Below, in pieces: positions 43,830 to 52,341 of a stretch of DNA of 52,341 nucleotides; positions within the stretch are counted from its first letter, which is position 1, and each line of letters opens with the position of its first letter. The notes under the pieces are model-generated. The model was not told the DNA's origin. It worked only from the letters and a program-made list of their open reading frames with translations, and made no database searches. The DNA comes from Bacteroidota bacterium. GTDB taxonomy: Bacteria > Bacteroidota > Bacteroidia > Sphingobacteriales > Sphingobacteriaceae. The stretch covers positions 1 to 52,341 of the forward strand of contig JABDBW010000006.1 in assembly GCA_013288485.1 (NCBI GenBank), in the 5' to 3' direction. The translations under genes and the position numbers were made by a program.

Positions 43830-44603
43830 CTATTGTATAAAATTGTAATCAAAGAATGGTTTTACCCTTTCGTCATTGGTTTTAAACACTTCTTCAAAAC
43901 TTCCCTGGCGTTGAAATTGCCCGTCGAGCAGCATGGCTATCCTGTCGCCGGTTGATTTTGCGCAGGTCATATCGTGTGTAATAATAATTGATGAAGTTTT
44001 ATACCGATGCTGCACTTCGTTTATCAATTCATTAATTTCAATACAGGTAATGGGATCGAGCCCGGCTGTTGGCTCATCATACAGCATTATTTCGGGGTTG
44101 AGTATTAAAGTACGCGCAATGCCTATACGCTTGCGTTGCCCTCCCGAAAGTTCGGCCGGCATCTGGTTAATGGTTTTACCTAAACCAACGGCGTCCAATA
44201 CGGTTTCAACAGCATTATCAATCTCTGGGCGGGTAATATTCCGGCGGTTACGCACCAGCGGAAATTCGAGATTTTTGCGAACCGTCATGCTATCATACAA
44301 GGCGCTGTTTTGAAATGAGAAACCTATACGTATGCGCAGCTCCTGTAATTCCTTGTCAGTTATTTTATCAATATCTTTTCCCAATACTTCAACATGGCCT
44401 TTATCAGCCTTTAATAATCCCGATATAATTTTTATCAGTACAGATTTACCTGTACCCGAACGGCCAAGCACCACCAGGTTTTCGCCCTGGTAAAGTTCCA
44501 GGTCAATACCGCGCAACACATGCTGATCATCAAATGATTTTTTCAAACCTTTAATAGTGATAACCGCGTTGGTATAATCTATTGGCGCTTTTCCCTTATC
44601 CAT
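43830..44603 (-). CDS. MlaF-type ABC transporter ATPase
   Basis: 257 residues. Walker A GRSGTGKS (47-54), signature LSGGQ (152-156), Walker B IMLYDE (172-177) and H-loop His of ITHD are complete. Its DEPTAGLDPITCIEI stretch is typical of MlaF. Energises lipid transport with the permease upstream and the MCE protein downstream; 9 bp from the permease gene. Confidence 0.94.
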   Translation of the reverse strand: MDKGKAPIDYTNAVITIKGLKKSFDDQHVLRGIDLELYQGENLVVLGRSGTGKSVLIKIISGLLKADKGHVEVLGKDIDKITDKELQELRIRIGFSFQNSALYDSMTVRKNLEFPLVRNRRNITRPEIDNAVETVLDAVGLGKTINQMPAELSGGQRKRIGIARTLILNPEIMLYDEPTAGLDPITCIEINELINEVQHRYKTSSIIITHDMTCAKSTGDRIAMLLDGQFQRQGSFEEVFKTNDERVKPFFDYNFIQ

Positions 44604-44612
44604 ATTTTGTAA

Positions 44613-45419
44613 TTAGCGAAACCAGCTGCTTATTTGTACGATAACAATTTCTTCAATAAATATTAAAAACATAGCCGTTACTACAGCTCCGTTAGCAGCC
44701 TTACCCACCCCCTCTGTTCCTTTTGTAGAGTAATAACCCTGGTAACAACCTACAATGCCTATGGTAAAACCAAATACGATTGATTTTATAAGCGATGCAG
44801 TAAAATCAACAAAAGTTAACGGGTCAAAAACCTGCTGCATATAGGTGCGGTAAGTGGTACCCTCGTTTGTATAAACATTTATAAACCCCCCCAAAAGCCC
44901 GATGAGCCCCGTATACGTAGCTAAAATAGGAATGGTAAGCGTGGTAGCCAGCACCCTTGTACACACTAAAAATTTAAACGGTTTAGTGCCCGATACTTCC
45001 ATGGCATCAATTTGCTCGGTTACCCGCATGGATCCCAGTTCGGCGCCTATGCTTGAGCCTACCTTGCCGGCGGCTATCAGCGCGGTTACCAGCGGCGCCA
45101 GCGCCCGCATAATTGCTATAGATACCAGCGATGGCAGCCAGGAATTTGCCCCGAACTGCGCCAGCGACGGGCGCGATTGTTTGGTAAATATTAACCCCAC
45201 AATAAACCCTGTTAATGAGATTAAGGTGAATGAACGCACTCCTACCTCATAGCATTGCCGTATTATCTCTTTGAACTCATAAGGCGGCAGAAATGCCTCC
45301 TTAAAAAACCGCAGAATAAATTTGTTGATATTGAAAAGGCTTATAAAAAAAGAAGTAATTCTTTTTTGGGGCTTAGCCTTTCTTTTAATTGGAAGTATTA
45401 TGCTGTTCTCCGTATCCAT
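44613..45419 (-). CDS. MlaE-type ABC permease
   Basis: 268 residues: a Lys-rich cytosolic N-terminus of about 30 residues, an amphipathic segment, and five to six membrane helices. Typical MlaE motifs are the GAELGSMRVTEQIDAM cytoplasmic coupling region (about 130-145) and AGKVGSSIGAE before it. First gene of the mlaEFD-order operon. Confidence 0.93.
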   Translation of the reverse strand: MDTENSIILPIKRKAKPQKRITSFFISLFNINKFILRFFKEAFLPPYEFKEIIRQCYEVGVRSFTLISLTGFIVGLIFTKQSRPSLAQFGANSWLPSLVSIAIMRALAPLVTALIAAGKVGSSIGAELGSMRVTEQIDAMEVSGTKPFKFLVCTRVLATTLTIPILATYTGLIGLLGGFINVYTNEGTTYRTYMQQVFDPLTFVDFTASLIKSIVFGFTIGIVGCYQGYYSTKGTEGVGKAANGAVVTAMFLIFIEEIVIVQISSWFR

Positions 45420-45639
45420 TAATTAAGGCAAATGTATTATTTTACAAGATATTGCTGACTATATTCTACAAAAAGTTAATATAGATTGTTTAATCTTTCT
45501 TTTTAAATATAAACAATTTTTATTCGCAGATAAAGGTATAGTTGTTTGTGTTACGGGAAAGTAAAATAATAAAGGCGATTATTTTAATACTATAATTGAT
45601 ATAACAAAGCGTACTAAGCATGTTTAATTTTTCAAATTT

Positions 45640-47916
45640 TCAAAAAAATATTGCTACCCTCAATTTCGCGAAAAATGGCGTGCCGGGGGTAAAGCTCATT
45701 TGATCAACCGGGGCGGCTTCGTTTTTTAAACGGCTAACCCTTTCTGCTTCAAATTCGTTCCATTTGGTGTTGAGCAGGTTTTCAATACTGAGGCCCAATT
45801 CATATCGTTTTTGGGTGTAGTTTAATTTGAGATCTGTTACATAATAACCGTCGGCTACCAATGTATTAGTATTATTGCCGGGGCGGCTATGCATATAGCG
45901 GTAACTTAAACCGCCGTTTATGCCGTTGTTAAATTTAAAGACTATCCCGCCTGTACTGGTAAATGTGGGCGCGAGGGGCAGGTAACCGGTGTTTTTTGCG
46001 CTGTCAATCAATCTGGATTTGGCCAGGTTAACATTTAGGTCGGCAAACAGCCACTTAGTAATCTCGTAGCGCGCCGAAAGATCAATACCCTGCCTGCGGG
46101 TTTTGCCTCCGGGTGCAATATCACCATCATCAGTATAAATAAACTCTTGCTGCAGGTACAAGTACCATAACGCGGCATTGATGTATAAATGCGGTACGGG
46201 TTTCCAGTTAAGCCCTGCATCAACTCCATACGCTGCCGGTAATGTTTGCAACCCATTATTACCGATAACCGCTATAGCATTATTGGAGTGGAAGCCCTTG
46301 CCCGCCTTTAAATAAAACTGAACAGCCCGATTGGCAGTATATTCAATATTAATTTTCGGACTTACTATAACACTGGTCTTTGTAGTATCATGAAAACCGA
46401 AATTAAAATAGTCTAACCGCGTGCCTGCGTTTAGCAGCCATTTGCCGTTCTGCAATGTTTCGTCAAGATAAATTCCGGTATTATTTTGCCGGATATCTCC
46501 CCTGCTAATATCATCCAGGAATTGGTATTGTTGGGTCACATCGCTATAGGCGGTTGCATAAGTCCGGTCGAAACGGGTACTTAAACCTAATGAAGAATTT
46601 AGCAAAAAGTTGCCAATGTAACTGTGTCTTATCAATTTACCATTATAACCAAACATATCCCTGGCTTCATATTGCTGTTTTTCATCGCCGTTAACCGCGT
46701 CATCGGCAAAGAAGGTAGAGTTTACATGAAGCAGGAAGGTATAATTAGTGTAGTATAATTGGTTTTCAAGGATCAGATTATTTTTCAGGTCGGTAACCAG
46801 CTTAACAAGGGCGTTGGTACGGGTACTTCTTCCGCCCTGGGCACTGTCTATCGCGGCGAAACGGCCTATAGTTGGTATAGCGGCCGAAACCTTATAGGGA
46901 TCGCCATTATCATCAACCGCGGTTGTTCCTGCAGCAACAGCACGCTCGGGAATTTCCCCCCAGGCCCTCCAGGCGGTGCTGAAAGTCGACGCGCTTACAC
47001 TTAACCTGTTATCAACATTAAGCATAGTGGTAAATTTACCAAACAGGTTAAACCGTTTATAATGTTCGGCCAGATCAAAAGGGCCATCGGTATAATTATA
47101 TTCACCCGCTATATAGGCATTAGTGCCTTTTTGTTTGGCTTTGTCATTAAGCAAATCAATAACACCTGCAATACGGAAGGTATTAAACTGCCCCGCTTCC
47201 AGGCTTACCATGCTTTTGTTTAGCGCGTCTTTTGTCATATAGTTTAAATAACCCGCGGTAGTAAAATCACCCTTGTCTGTATAATAAGGTCCCTTGCCAA
47301 AATCATACGTTGAAACAGTTTCCGGGATAAGAAAATGCAGGTCGGCATAGCCCTGCCCGTGGATATGCGATACCATATTCACGGGCAATCCATCAACCGA
47401 AATGTTGAGGTCGGTTCCGTGATCGGCATCAAACCCGCGGATAAATATTTGTTCGGCTTTACCGCCGCCCATGTGCTGGGCAATAAACAGGCCCGGCACC
47501 AAACGCATCAAGTCCTGCGAAGAATTAACGGGACGCAGGCTTAGGTCGAGGTCGCTTAAAGTATGAAAGGAAGCGTTATTAAGGTTGGGCGAAATTCGCA
47601 CTTCATCCAGATCTATGTTGCCGCGACTTATTTGAACCAGGATATCGCTGCGGCTTATGGCTTTTAGTTGTTTAGTACTATAACCAATGAAAGATATGGA
47701 AAGCGTGGCGGTATCAACAGGCAATGATAATTGGAAATTACCCGACCCGTCCGTGGTAGTTGATTTGCCAGGTATTGTTGAACTGACGGTGGCGTATTCT
47801 ACAGGCTGACGGGTAACATTGTCAATTACTTTTCCTTTAAACAGGTGTTGAGCATAGGTAAATTGGCTTATTAATATAGCTATAATAAGCAATACCGGTT
47901 TTTTAATGACAGGCAT
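45640..47916 (-). CDS. TonB-dependent receptor with CarboxypepD_reg-like domain
   Basis: About 758 residues from MPVIKKPVLL (47916); an ATG at 47946 would place 10 residues before the signal. Signal to about residue 22 (FTYAQH), CarboxypepD_reg-like domain (about 25-100), plug (about 115-240) with GLFIAQHMGGGKAEQIFIRGFDADHGTD and VSHIHGQGYADLHFLIPE (fragments listed separately), and a barrel ending LRVAIFF. The His-containing plug motif is shared with a receptor clade also seen in Proteobacteria, substrate unknown. A small Cys/His protein gene lies just upstream on the same strand, which hints at a metal ligand. Confidence 0.92.
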   Translation of the reverse strand: MPVIKKPVLLIIAILISQFTYAQHLFKGKVIDNVTRQPVEYATVSSTIPGKSTTTDGSGNFQLSLPVDTATLSISFIGYSTKQLKAISRSDILVQISRGNIDLDEVRISPNLNNASFHTLSDLDLSLRPVNSSQDLMRLVPGLFIAQHMGGGKAEQIFIRGFDADHGTDLNISVDGLPVNMVSHIHGQGYADLHFLIPETVSTYDFGKGPYYTDKGDFTTAGYLNYMTKDALNKSMVSLEAGQFNTFRIAGVIDLLNDKAKQKGTNAYIAGEYNYTDGPFDLAEHYKRFNLFGKFTTMLNVDNRLSVSASTFSTAWRAWGEIPERAVAAGTTAVDDNGDPYKVSAAIPTIGRFAAIDSAQGGRSTRTNALVKLVTDLKNNLILENQLYYTNYTFLLHVNSTFFADDAVNGDEKQQYEARDMFGYNGKLIRHSYIGNFLLNSSLGLSTRFDRTYATAYSDVTQQYQFLDDISRGDIRQNNTGIYLDETLQNGKWLLNAGTRLDYFNFGFHDTTKTSVIVSPKINIEYTANRAVQFYLKAGKGFHSNNAIAVIGNNGLQTLPAAYGVDAGLNWKPVPHLYINAALWYLYLQQEFIYTDDGDIAPGGKTRRQGIDLSARYEITKWLFADLNVNLAKSRLIDSAKNTGYLPLAPTFTSTGGIVFKFNNGINGGLSYRYMHSRPGNNTNTLVADGYYVTDLKLNYTQKRYELGLSIENLLNTKWNEFEAERVSRLKNEAAPVDQMSFTPGTPFFAKLRVAIFF

Positions 47917-48019
47917 AGTTTCACGAAGAATTAAAATGACAAGCATATACCCGGCAGGGTATCACTATCATTTAATAATAAAATTTGAGAATTAACAGTA
48001 TTTGCGGATCGCAGAAATA

Positions 48020-48388
48020 CTATGCCCGCGGAGGTTGAAAAATGCTGTTTTGCGAAACGGAGAGCATGGCAAAATAGTAGGGTGTTGCTATTTTTCGTAA
48101 AAGTTGTGTGTGGAATTTTATACTGGTAGCTGAAAGAAAGAAAATTTCCTGGAAAAGATTTTTTTGCGATTGGCGCTCATCATTTTTTTCGCTTTCCTGC
48201 GCCTGCTTTATTTTTTTCATGAAGTAGCAACGGCCATTGCAATGCAGCCAGGGTTTGTCGCGGTTTTCGCAAAGTTTGGTTGCAATATAGTTCCTGTTCA
48301 GCTCAAAACCCGCGTAAACAAAATAACGGGAGAAATTTGCAGAAACTAGTGCAACTAGTAAAATAATGGCGGTAACGCGATTCAGCAT
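48020..48388 (-). CDS. Small membrane protein with CxxxxxxxxHCxxxC motif
   Basis: 122 residues from MLNRVTAIIL (48388; an ATG at 48424 would add 12). Hydrophobic N-terminus (about 4-18) as signal or anchor. Then a compact motif with Cys40, His49, Cys50 and Cys54 (LHCNGRCYFMKK), followed by a charged helix (KQAQESEKNDERQ). From memory, short proteins with the same 'CENKDKP-LHCNGKC' pattern occur beside TonB-dependent receptors in Bacteroidota. The Cys/His set could bind metal or form disulfides. Likely works with the receptor downstream (103 bp). Confidence 0.72.
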   Translation of the reverse strand: MLNRVTAIILLVALVSANFSRYFVYAGFELNRNYIATKLCENRDKPWLHCNGRCYFMKKIKQAQESEKNDERQSQKNLFQEIFFLSATSIKFHTQLLRKIATPYYFAMLSVSQNSIFQPPRA

Positions 48389-48452
48389 ACGCGCAAAGGT
48401 ATATGCTGAATAGAAGAAAAGCAATATTAATAAGCAGTGGTAGTAAAAGAAT

Positions 48453-48812
48453 TTACTTATCGGCCCGTAAAAGCTTGATATGCAATTTCTGGCCGTTAAA
48501 ATCAGAATTTATAATTGTAGAATCGCCATAGTATTTTCCTGTATTAGCAATGGTTGTTCCGTTAACATCTATTTTAAAGGTGAAGTCAGCGCCGGTTACT
48601 TTGCCATCAGTTATTGGTAATTCGCCTTGTGGCGATGTAATAGCACCGGTTAACTTTTCACCGTCGACTTTAAATACGTAGGTAAGCGGTAATTCATTAC
48701 CGTCGCCAATTTTTAATACACCCGACCATTTTCCGGATAAATCGGCTATTGCAGCCAAACAAACAATAAAACTACCCAGCAATAAAGCGGTCGTAAAAGC
48801 TTTTCTTCTCAT
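48453..48812 (-). CDS. Small secreted beta-rich protein
   Basis: 119 residues: signal peptide (about 1-23), then a domain beginning LSGKWSGVLKIGDGNELPLTYVF and continuing with alternating strands, GAITSPQGELPITDGKVTGADFTF (described in pieces), ending HIKLLRADK. This 'GxWxG... LTGxxxxxxG' pattern is seen in small exported proteins of several phyla that look like half-barrels. Function unknown. Located 65 bp from the Cys-motif gene on the same strand. Confidence 0.78.
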   Translation of the reverse strand: MRRKAFTTALLLGSFIVCLAAIADLSGKWSGVLKIGDGNELPLTYVFKVDGEKLTGAITSPQGELPITDGKVTGADFTFKIDVNGTTIANTGKYYGDSTIINSDFNGQKLHIKLLRADK

Positions 48813-48884
48813 GATATTAATTCAAAATTTATTTATTTAAAAGTAGGGTTTTATTTTAATAAAGCGAAAATAATGAAGCGTTGT

Positions 48885-49787
48885 TTATGGAATTTTATAA
48901 TAGTAAATAGGCGAATATACACCCTCGCTGGTAGTATAGTATCCTTTACCATCGGGCGTAAAACCTATAGCCTCGCCTTGTTTCTCTTCCTGGTAATTGA
49001 GTTCTCCGGGTCGCTTTAGCATGGTTTGCCATAAGTGTTCGTTCCCGTTCCGTTTCCAGTAATAAACTTTTTCATAACTCTTTAACAATACCTGGCGCCC
49101 GTCTTTAGATATATCGCCCGCTGTTATCCATTTAAACGGCTTAATACCTGCAAAATACAATTTACAGCGTTGGGTTAAAACAAGTGTGTCATTGGGTTTA
49201 TAAATCAGGGGAGTAGTGTAAACATTAACCGTATCATGCCGCTTCGAAACAATATAGATCAGTTTTTCTATGGGGTCTATCATTAAAGTTTCCGCGTCTT
49301 TTGGTCCGTCGGGATATTTTAAATGAAGCGGTACGGCATCGGCATTTACCGATCCTCCGTTTAACCAGGATGTTTGCTCTGCCACCCGGTAAATAGTTAT
49401 GTATTTCCTGAGCGAATAATTATCGCCGATATCTCCTACATAAACATAGCTTTTTTTGCTGCCGGGGCCGGGGCCTGCGGCTATATCTTCGCAATCATGA
49501 ACACCCTGCGCTTCTTTAGGGTCACCTTTAAAGTAGATGGTGGCCTGCAATTTACCATCGGGTGTTATGGCAAAAAAACGGCTGGTATCGCCGCTGTCGT
49601 TATGTATATAATATACATCGTTATTAATATTAGATGCCGCTATGCCTGAAATTTCATCCATTTGCTTGTCGGGCAAATGGCCGGTTATGGTAATTTCCCT
49701 GTTAAGGTATCTATGCCGGGCATAGGCCCCAAAAAACAGGATGATTATTACCGGGACGAAAATATTTAACCTTTTAGCGCGGCTCAT
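48885..49787 (-). CDS. Exported beta-propeller-like protein
   Basis: 300 residues: N-terminal anchor or signal (about 8-24, IFVPVIIILFFGAYA), then blades containing EISGIAASNINNDVYYIHNDSGDTSRF, CEDIAAGPGPG..YVYVGDIGDN and KDAETLMIDPIEKLIYIVSKR (fragments). These are typical of an uncharacterised exported propeller family. Single gene, followed by the small secreted protein gene 72 bp downstream. No catalytic residues recognised. Confidence 0.75.
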   Translation of the reverse strand: MSRAKRLNIFVPVIIILFFGAYARHRYLNREITITGHLPDKQMDEISGIAASNINNDVYYIHNDSGDTSRFFAITPDGKLQATIYFKGDPKEAQGVHDCEDIAAGPGPGSKKSYVYVGDIGDNYSLRKYITIYRVAEQTSWLNGGSVNADAVPLHLKYPDGPKDAETLMIDPIEKLIYIVSKRHDTVNVYTTPLIYKPNDTLVLTQRCKLYFAGIKPFKWITAGDISKDGRQVLLKSYEKVYYWKRNGNEHLWQTMLKRPGELNYQEEKQGEAIGFTPDGKGYYTTSEGVYSPIYYYKIP

Positions 49788-49914
49788 CGGGATACAGAGA
49801 GTTTATGCAAAATTACTTAAATGGCATATAACTAATACCAGCTAATAATTTAACGCCCCGAATGATGATTTAGTTTTTCGTACTATGGTTAGTTGTACCT
49901 CATATTGATATAAT

Positions 49915-49940
49915 AAAAAAGGAGCCCGGGCTCCTTTTTT
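49915..49940. terminator. Perfect bidirectional terminator after the desaturase gene
   Basis: A 26-bp perfect palindrome: A6, GGAGCCC, GGGCTCC, T6. It lies 2 bp from the desaturase stop codon at 49943. Confidence 0.9.
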
Positions 49941-49942
49941 AT

Positions 49943-50950
49943 TTATACTTCCTGTAAAACCATTTCCATATCCGGTTTAGAAACGTCAGTTAGGGCAACC
50001 TTGCCCCTTTCCTTTCTCAATATCCGGTTGAATAATGATATCTCCCTGTCAAACAGGAAACGGAAAAATAATTTGGTCCATGATTTATGAAAAAACAAAG
50101 TATCATAGTATTCAGGCGCTGTTTTCTTTATTTGCGGGAGCTTGTTCCATGGGACTGATGGAAAGTCATGATGTTCATTATGATAGCCTACGTTAAAGGC
50201 CACCACATTTAAGCCGCCATAGTAACTATAGGTTTCCTGTTCAACGCTATGCGTTAAATAATGTTCCTGTACCCAGCGCGCGCCCAGCGGATGTAAACCA
50301 ACTGAGAATGAAAAACTAAGTAACAAAAACGCAAGCGCGTGCCAGCCAAAAAAATAAGCTACTGCTGTGGTGAAAACTATTTGTATTACCCAGTTCAATG
50401 CTATCCAGCCGTCAAATTTTTGTATCTCGCGTAACCTTGATAAGCGAAAAATTTGAAAAAACGGGTAAAACATCAGCCACAAGGCCTTGCCTAAAAACGA
50501 ATTGTTAATGAGCTTTGCCTCCCATTTATTAGGCAGGTCGGCATCAAGTTCATGTATGCCCTGGAACGAGTGATGTTTTATATGGTACCGTTCGAACGAA
50601 ATTGAACTTGGAAAAATTTGAGGCATGTTAGCCAGTATACCCGCCCACCGGTTAGCCGAACGATTTTTAAAAAGCAAATGGTGAGCACACTCATGTATCA
50701 TTACAAAAAGTGCATGATCGGCAAAGGCGCCTATTAAATAGGCGGCGCCGAATACCAGCCACCACGACTGATCACGTAAAAACCACGCTAAAGTTAGCTG
50801 GAACCCAACCAAACCAATTATAGCAAATATGGTATTTGGGTTTTTACCTATCAGGTTCCTTAAATTAGGGAACTGTTTTAAAATTTGTTTGGTACGGGTA
50901 CGATGAGGTTCTGCTACTAACGAATAAATAAAATCGGATCTTTTTGCCAT
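49943..50950 (-). CDS. DEGS1-like sphingolipid delta-4 desaturase homologue
   Basis: 335 residues, about the size of human DEGS1 (323). The N-terminus has a Lipid_DES-like stretch (FIYSLVAEPHRTRTKQIL, 7-24). The three His boxes are HECAHH (86-91), HIKHH (123-127) and HNEHH (257-261). The block ETYSYYGGLNVVAFNVGYHNEH (239-260, given in part) followed by DFPSVP, LPQIKKTAPEYYD and SW parallels DEGS1 almost word for word. About four to six membrane helices. It would introduce a 4,5-double bond (or hydroxyl) into dihydroceramide-type lipids, which Sphingobacteriaceae make. Monocistronic with strong terminator. Confidence 0.9.
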   Translation of the reverse strand: MAKRSDFIYSLVAEPHRTRTKQILKQFPNLRNLIGKNPNTIFAIIGLVGFQLTLAWFLRDQSWWLVFGAAYLIGAFADHALFVMIHECAHHLLFKNRSANRWAGILANMPQIFPSSISFERYHIKHHSFQGIHELDADLPNKWEAKLINNSFLGKALWLMFYPFFQIFRLSRLREIQKFDGWIALNWVIQIVFTTAVAYFFGWHALAFLLLSFSFSVGLHPLGARWVQEHYLTHSVEQETYSYYGGLNVVAFNVGYHNEHHDFPSVPWNKLPQIKKTAPEYYDTLFFHKSWTKLFFRFLFDREISLFNRILRKERGKVALTDVSKPDMEMVLQEV

Positions 50951-51057
50951 ATAATTTTTTGAAAAATCTTTAATTTTAAGTAATCCAGGGGAAACTACTT
51001 ATATAACTCAATTCTCCAATAATAATTATAAAATTTTAAATATTAGTTATAAAATTT

Positions 51058-52047
51058 TTATTGTTGTTTATACACCAATACTTTGAATGAACCGGGTACC
51101 GCCTGGCGGCTGCCTGCAACCGTGTTGGCCACACTCAAATAAATTTTATGGGTTTTTGTATCCAAAGCCAATGTTTTAGCACGGTTTTGAGTAGCTAAAG
51201 TTTGTATAACACTATATTTATCAGGCGATTCCTGTTTAATAATGGTGGTAGTGCCGTCGCCATTAGAGCAAAATATCAACCTGGTTTCAGGGTCATACGC
51301 TACGGCGTCAACACCTGAACCAATAGATACTGTTGCAACAACTTTTCCGGTATTTATATCAACCACCTCCATGCCTTTATTTTCACGGCAAACCGAAAAT
51401 GTGCGTTTATTTTTTTCATCAAGGGCAATGCCGGTAGGGCCACCACCAGGAGTCAACGGATAGTTTTGAATAACTTTTAACGTTTTAGTGTCGATAACAT
51501 TCAGGCTATTTTTGTCTTCCAGGTTATTGTATATTTTGCCTTTTCCATCGCTCACAGCAAATTCGGGCGCGCCGCCCAGGTCAATTGTGCCTACTTGTTT
51601 AAGTGTATTCGGGTCAACTACCGATGAGTTTTTGCTTTCGCCATTGAAACTGTAAACACGGTCTGAGAACGGATCGTAAATAATAGCGTCAGGGCCGCTC
51701 GCAGTAACCGGTATAGTAGCAATGGTTTTTAATGTTTTAATATCAAATGCAACAACAGCATTTGCCCGGCCATCGCTTATGAAGCCCCGGTTTGCTTTAT
51801 TATCGATAGCTATGCCATGTACGCCTTTCATGTTTTCAATCACACCAACCTGGGTTTCGGTAACCAGGTCTACAACATTTACCATAGTGCCGTGCGATAC
51901 ATATAAACGATTGTTTACCTTATCAATAGACAGGTAATCGTATCCCCCATCGCCGGTTAAGGGGATGGTTTTATCTAATACATAGGTTTGCGCAAATGTT
52001 ACGCTTATCATAAGCAGAGCGGCAGTGGTTAACAGGAGTTTTTTCAT
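51058..52047 (-). CDS. YncE-like secreted beta-propeller
   Basis: 329 residues: signal peptide (about 1-19, ISVTFAQT), then seven-bladed propeller repeats of the YncE/cytochrome-D1-like type, e.g. VNNRLYVSHGTMVNVVDL, FDIKTLKTIATIPVT, NVIDTKTLKVIQNYPL, VVDINTGKVVATVSIG. Known relatives bind DNA or heme or serve as sensors; nothing here decides. Located 83 bp downstream of the RND permease gene on the same strand, so possibly in the efflux operon. Confidence 0.88.
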   Translation of the reverse strand: MKKLLLTTAALLMISVTFAQTYVLDKTIPLTGDGGYDYLSIDKVNNRLYVSHGTMVNVVDLVTETQVGVIENMKGVHGIAIDNKANRGFISDGRANAVVAFDIKTLKTIATIPVTASGPDAIIYDPFSDRVYSFNGESKNSSVVDPNTLKQVGTIDLGGAPEFAVSDGKGKIYNNLEDKNSLNVIDTKTLKVIQNYPLTPGGGPTGIALDEKNKRTFSVCRENKGMEVVDINTGKVVATVSIGSGVDAVAYDPETRLIFCSNGDGTTTIIKQESPDKYSVIQTLATQNRAKTLALDTKTHKIYLSVANTVAGSRQAVPGSFKVLVYKQQ

Positions 52048-52130
52048 GATCTATTAATTAAAATTAAAAGTTATCTATTTTGAGGTTTATTTCGATAAAT
52101 ATCAGCCATAATTCTGTATAAAGTCTGTAC

Positions 52131-52341
52131 TTACACGGCAGTGTTATTGTTTTCCGGGTGAGGGTTTACATCGCTTTCTTTACGATAAATAATACGCATC
52201 ATGCTCGGCAATACGATCAGCAATAAAGGCAAAGCTACCAAAAAGCCCCCTATAACGGCAATGGCCAGTGGCTGATGGAGTTGGGCACCAGCACCAATAC
52301 CCAATGCCAAAGGTGTTAATGCTATAATTGCTCCTAAGGCA
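52131..52341 (-). CDS. RND efflux permease, C-terminal fragment (window edge)
   Basis: The last 69 residues of a minus-strand frame ending in TAA at 52131. The sequence ALGAIIALTPLALGIGAGAQ, then HQPLAIAVIGGFLVALPLLLIVLP, is the final membrane region of CzcA/CusA-type or AcrB-type RND permeases, with GAGAQLHQPLAIAV a clear family signature. The cytosolic tail is short (RKESDVNPHPENNNTAV). Metal-efflux (CusA/CzcA) type is favoured but cannot be decided from this part. Confidence 0.88.
   Translation of the reverse strand, partial: ALGAIIALTPLALGIGAGAQLHQPLAIAVIGGFLVALPLLLIVLPSMMRIIYRKESDVNPHPENNNTAV

Overview
The window looks like chromosomal DNA of a Bacteroidota bacterium, most likely family Sphingobacteriaceae (Mucilaginibacter/Pedobacter-like). 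This rests on the gene content: SusC-style TonB-dependent receptors with an N-terminal carboxypeptidase-regulatory domain, DUF5686, an HU-CCDC81/SPOR protein, a BamA-like barrel without POTRA domains, a stand-alone cold-shock N-domain protein, A/T-rich leaders without clear Shine-Dalgarno sites, and moderate GC. No rRNA, tRNA, CRISPR array, insertion sequence or prophage was recognised. Both edges cut genes: mreB on the left and an RND efflux permease on the right.

Layout. 1-5305 is the cell-elongation cluster mreB(partial)-mreC-mreD-PBP2-rodA on the plus strand. Here rodA is split by one extra A in an A6 run. A 98-bp inverted-repeat element fills the whole gap to the next, convergent gene. 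5404-11762 is housekeeping and accessory material: a coiled-coil protein, thymidine kinase, an orphan receiver protein, a zinc-phospholipase-C-like protein with a Lys/Ala repeat tail, an NAD(P)-binding protein, small proteins, a cold-shock pair and an SDR. 11877-15600 is a two-gene operon of secreted cysteine peptidases (papain-like, then caspase-like). It is divergent from a FIST sensor plus hybrid histidine kinase pair (15832-18514), with a perfect 21-bp-arm palindrome between them. 18547-22942 holds two tandem glycosidase-like paralogues behind a perfect palindromic operator candidate.

23107-34079 is an envelope block on the minus strand: DUF5686, then (in transcription order) a large TPR protein, a TonB-receptor-like barrel, an HU-CCDC81/SPOR protein, ExbB, ExbD and a TonB-like protein. 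This set resembles an envelope energy-coupling (Tol-like) module. 34313-42709 carries two more orphan receivers, an M16 peptidase, small outer-membrane proteins, an orphan antitoxin-like gene, an RRM RNA-binding protein, a BamA/TamA-like barrel, a glycine-zipper protein and a lipoprotein. 42810-45419 is an MCE lipid-transport operon (MlaE-MlaF-MlaD order of transcription). 45640-48388 pairs a TonB-dependent receptor with a small Cys/His-motif membrane protein. 49943-50950 is a desaturase strikingly like eukaryotic sphingolipid delta-4 desaturase (DEGS1). The window ends with a YncE-like beta-propeller and the tail of an RND permease.

Scattered between genes, often inside operons, are low-complexity repeats in which one short word is iterated in direct and inverted orientation, a different word at each site. 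These, the desaturase, the protease/FIST divergon and the split rodA are the points most worth a second look. All functional statements come from reading motifs by eye; no database search was run.
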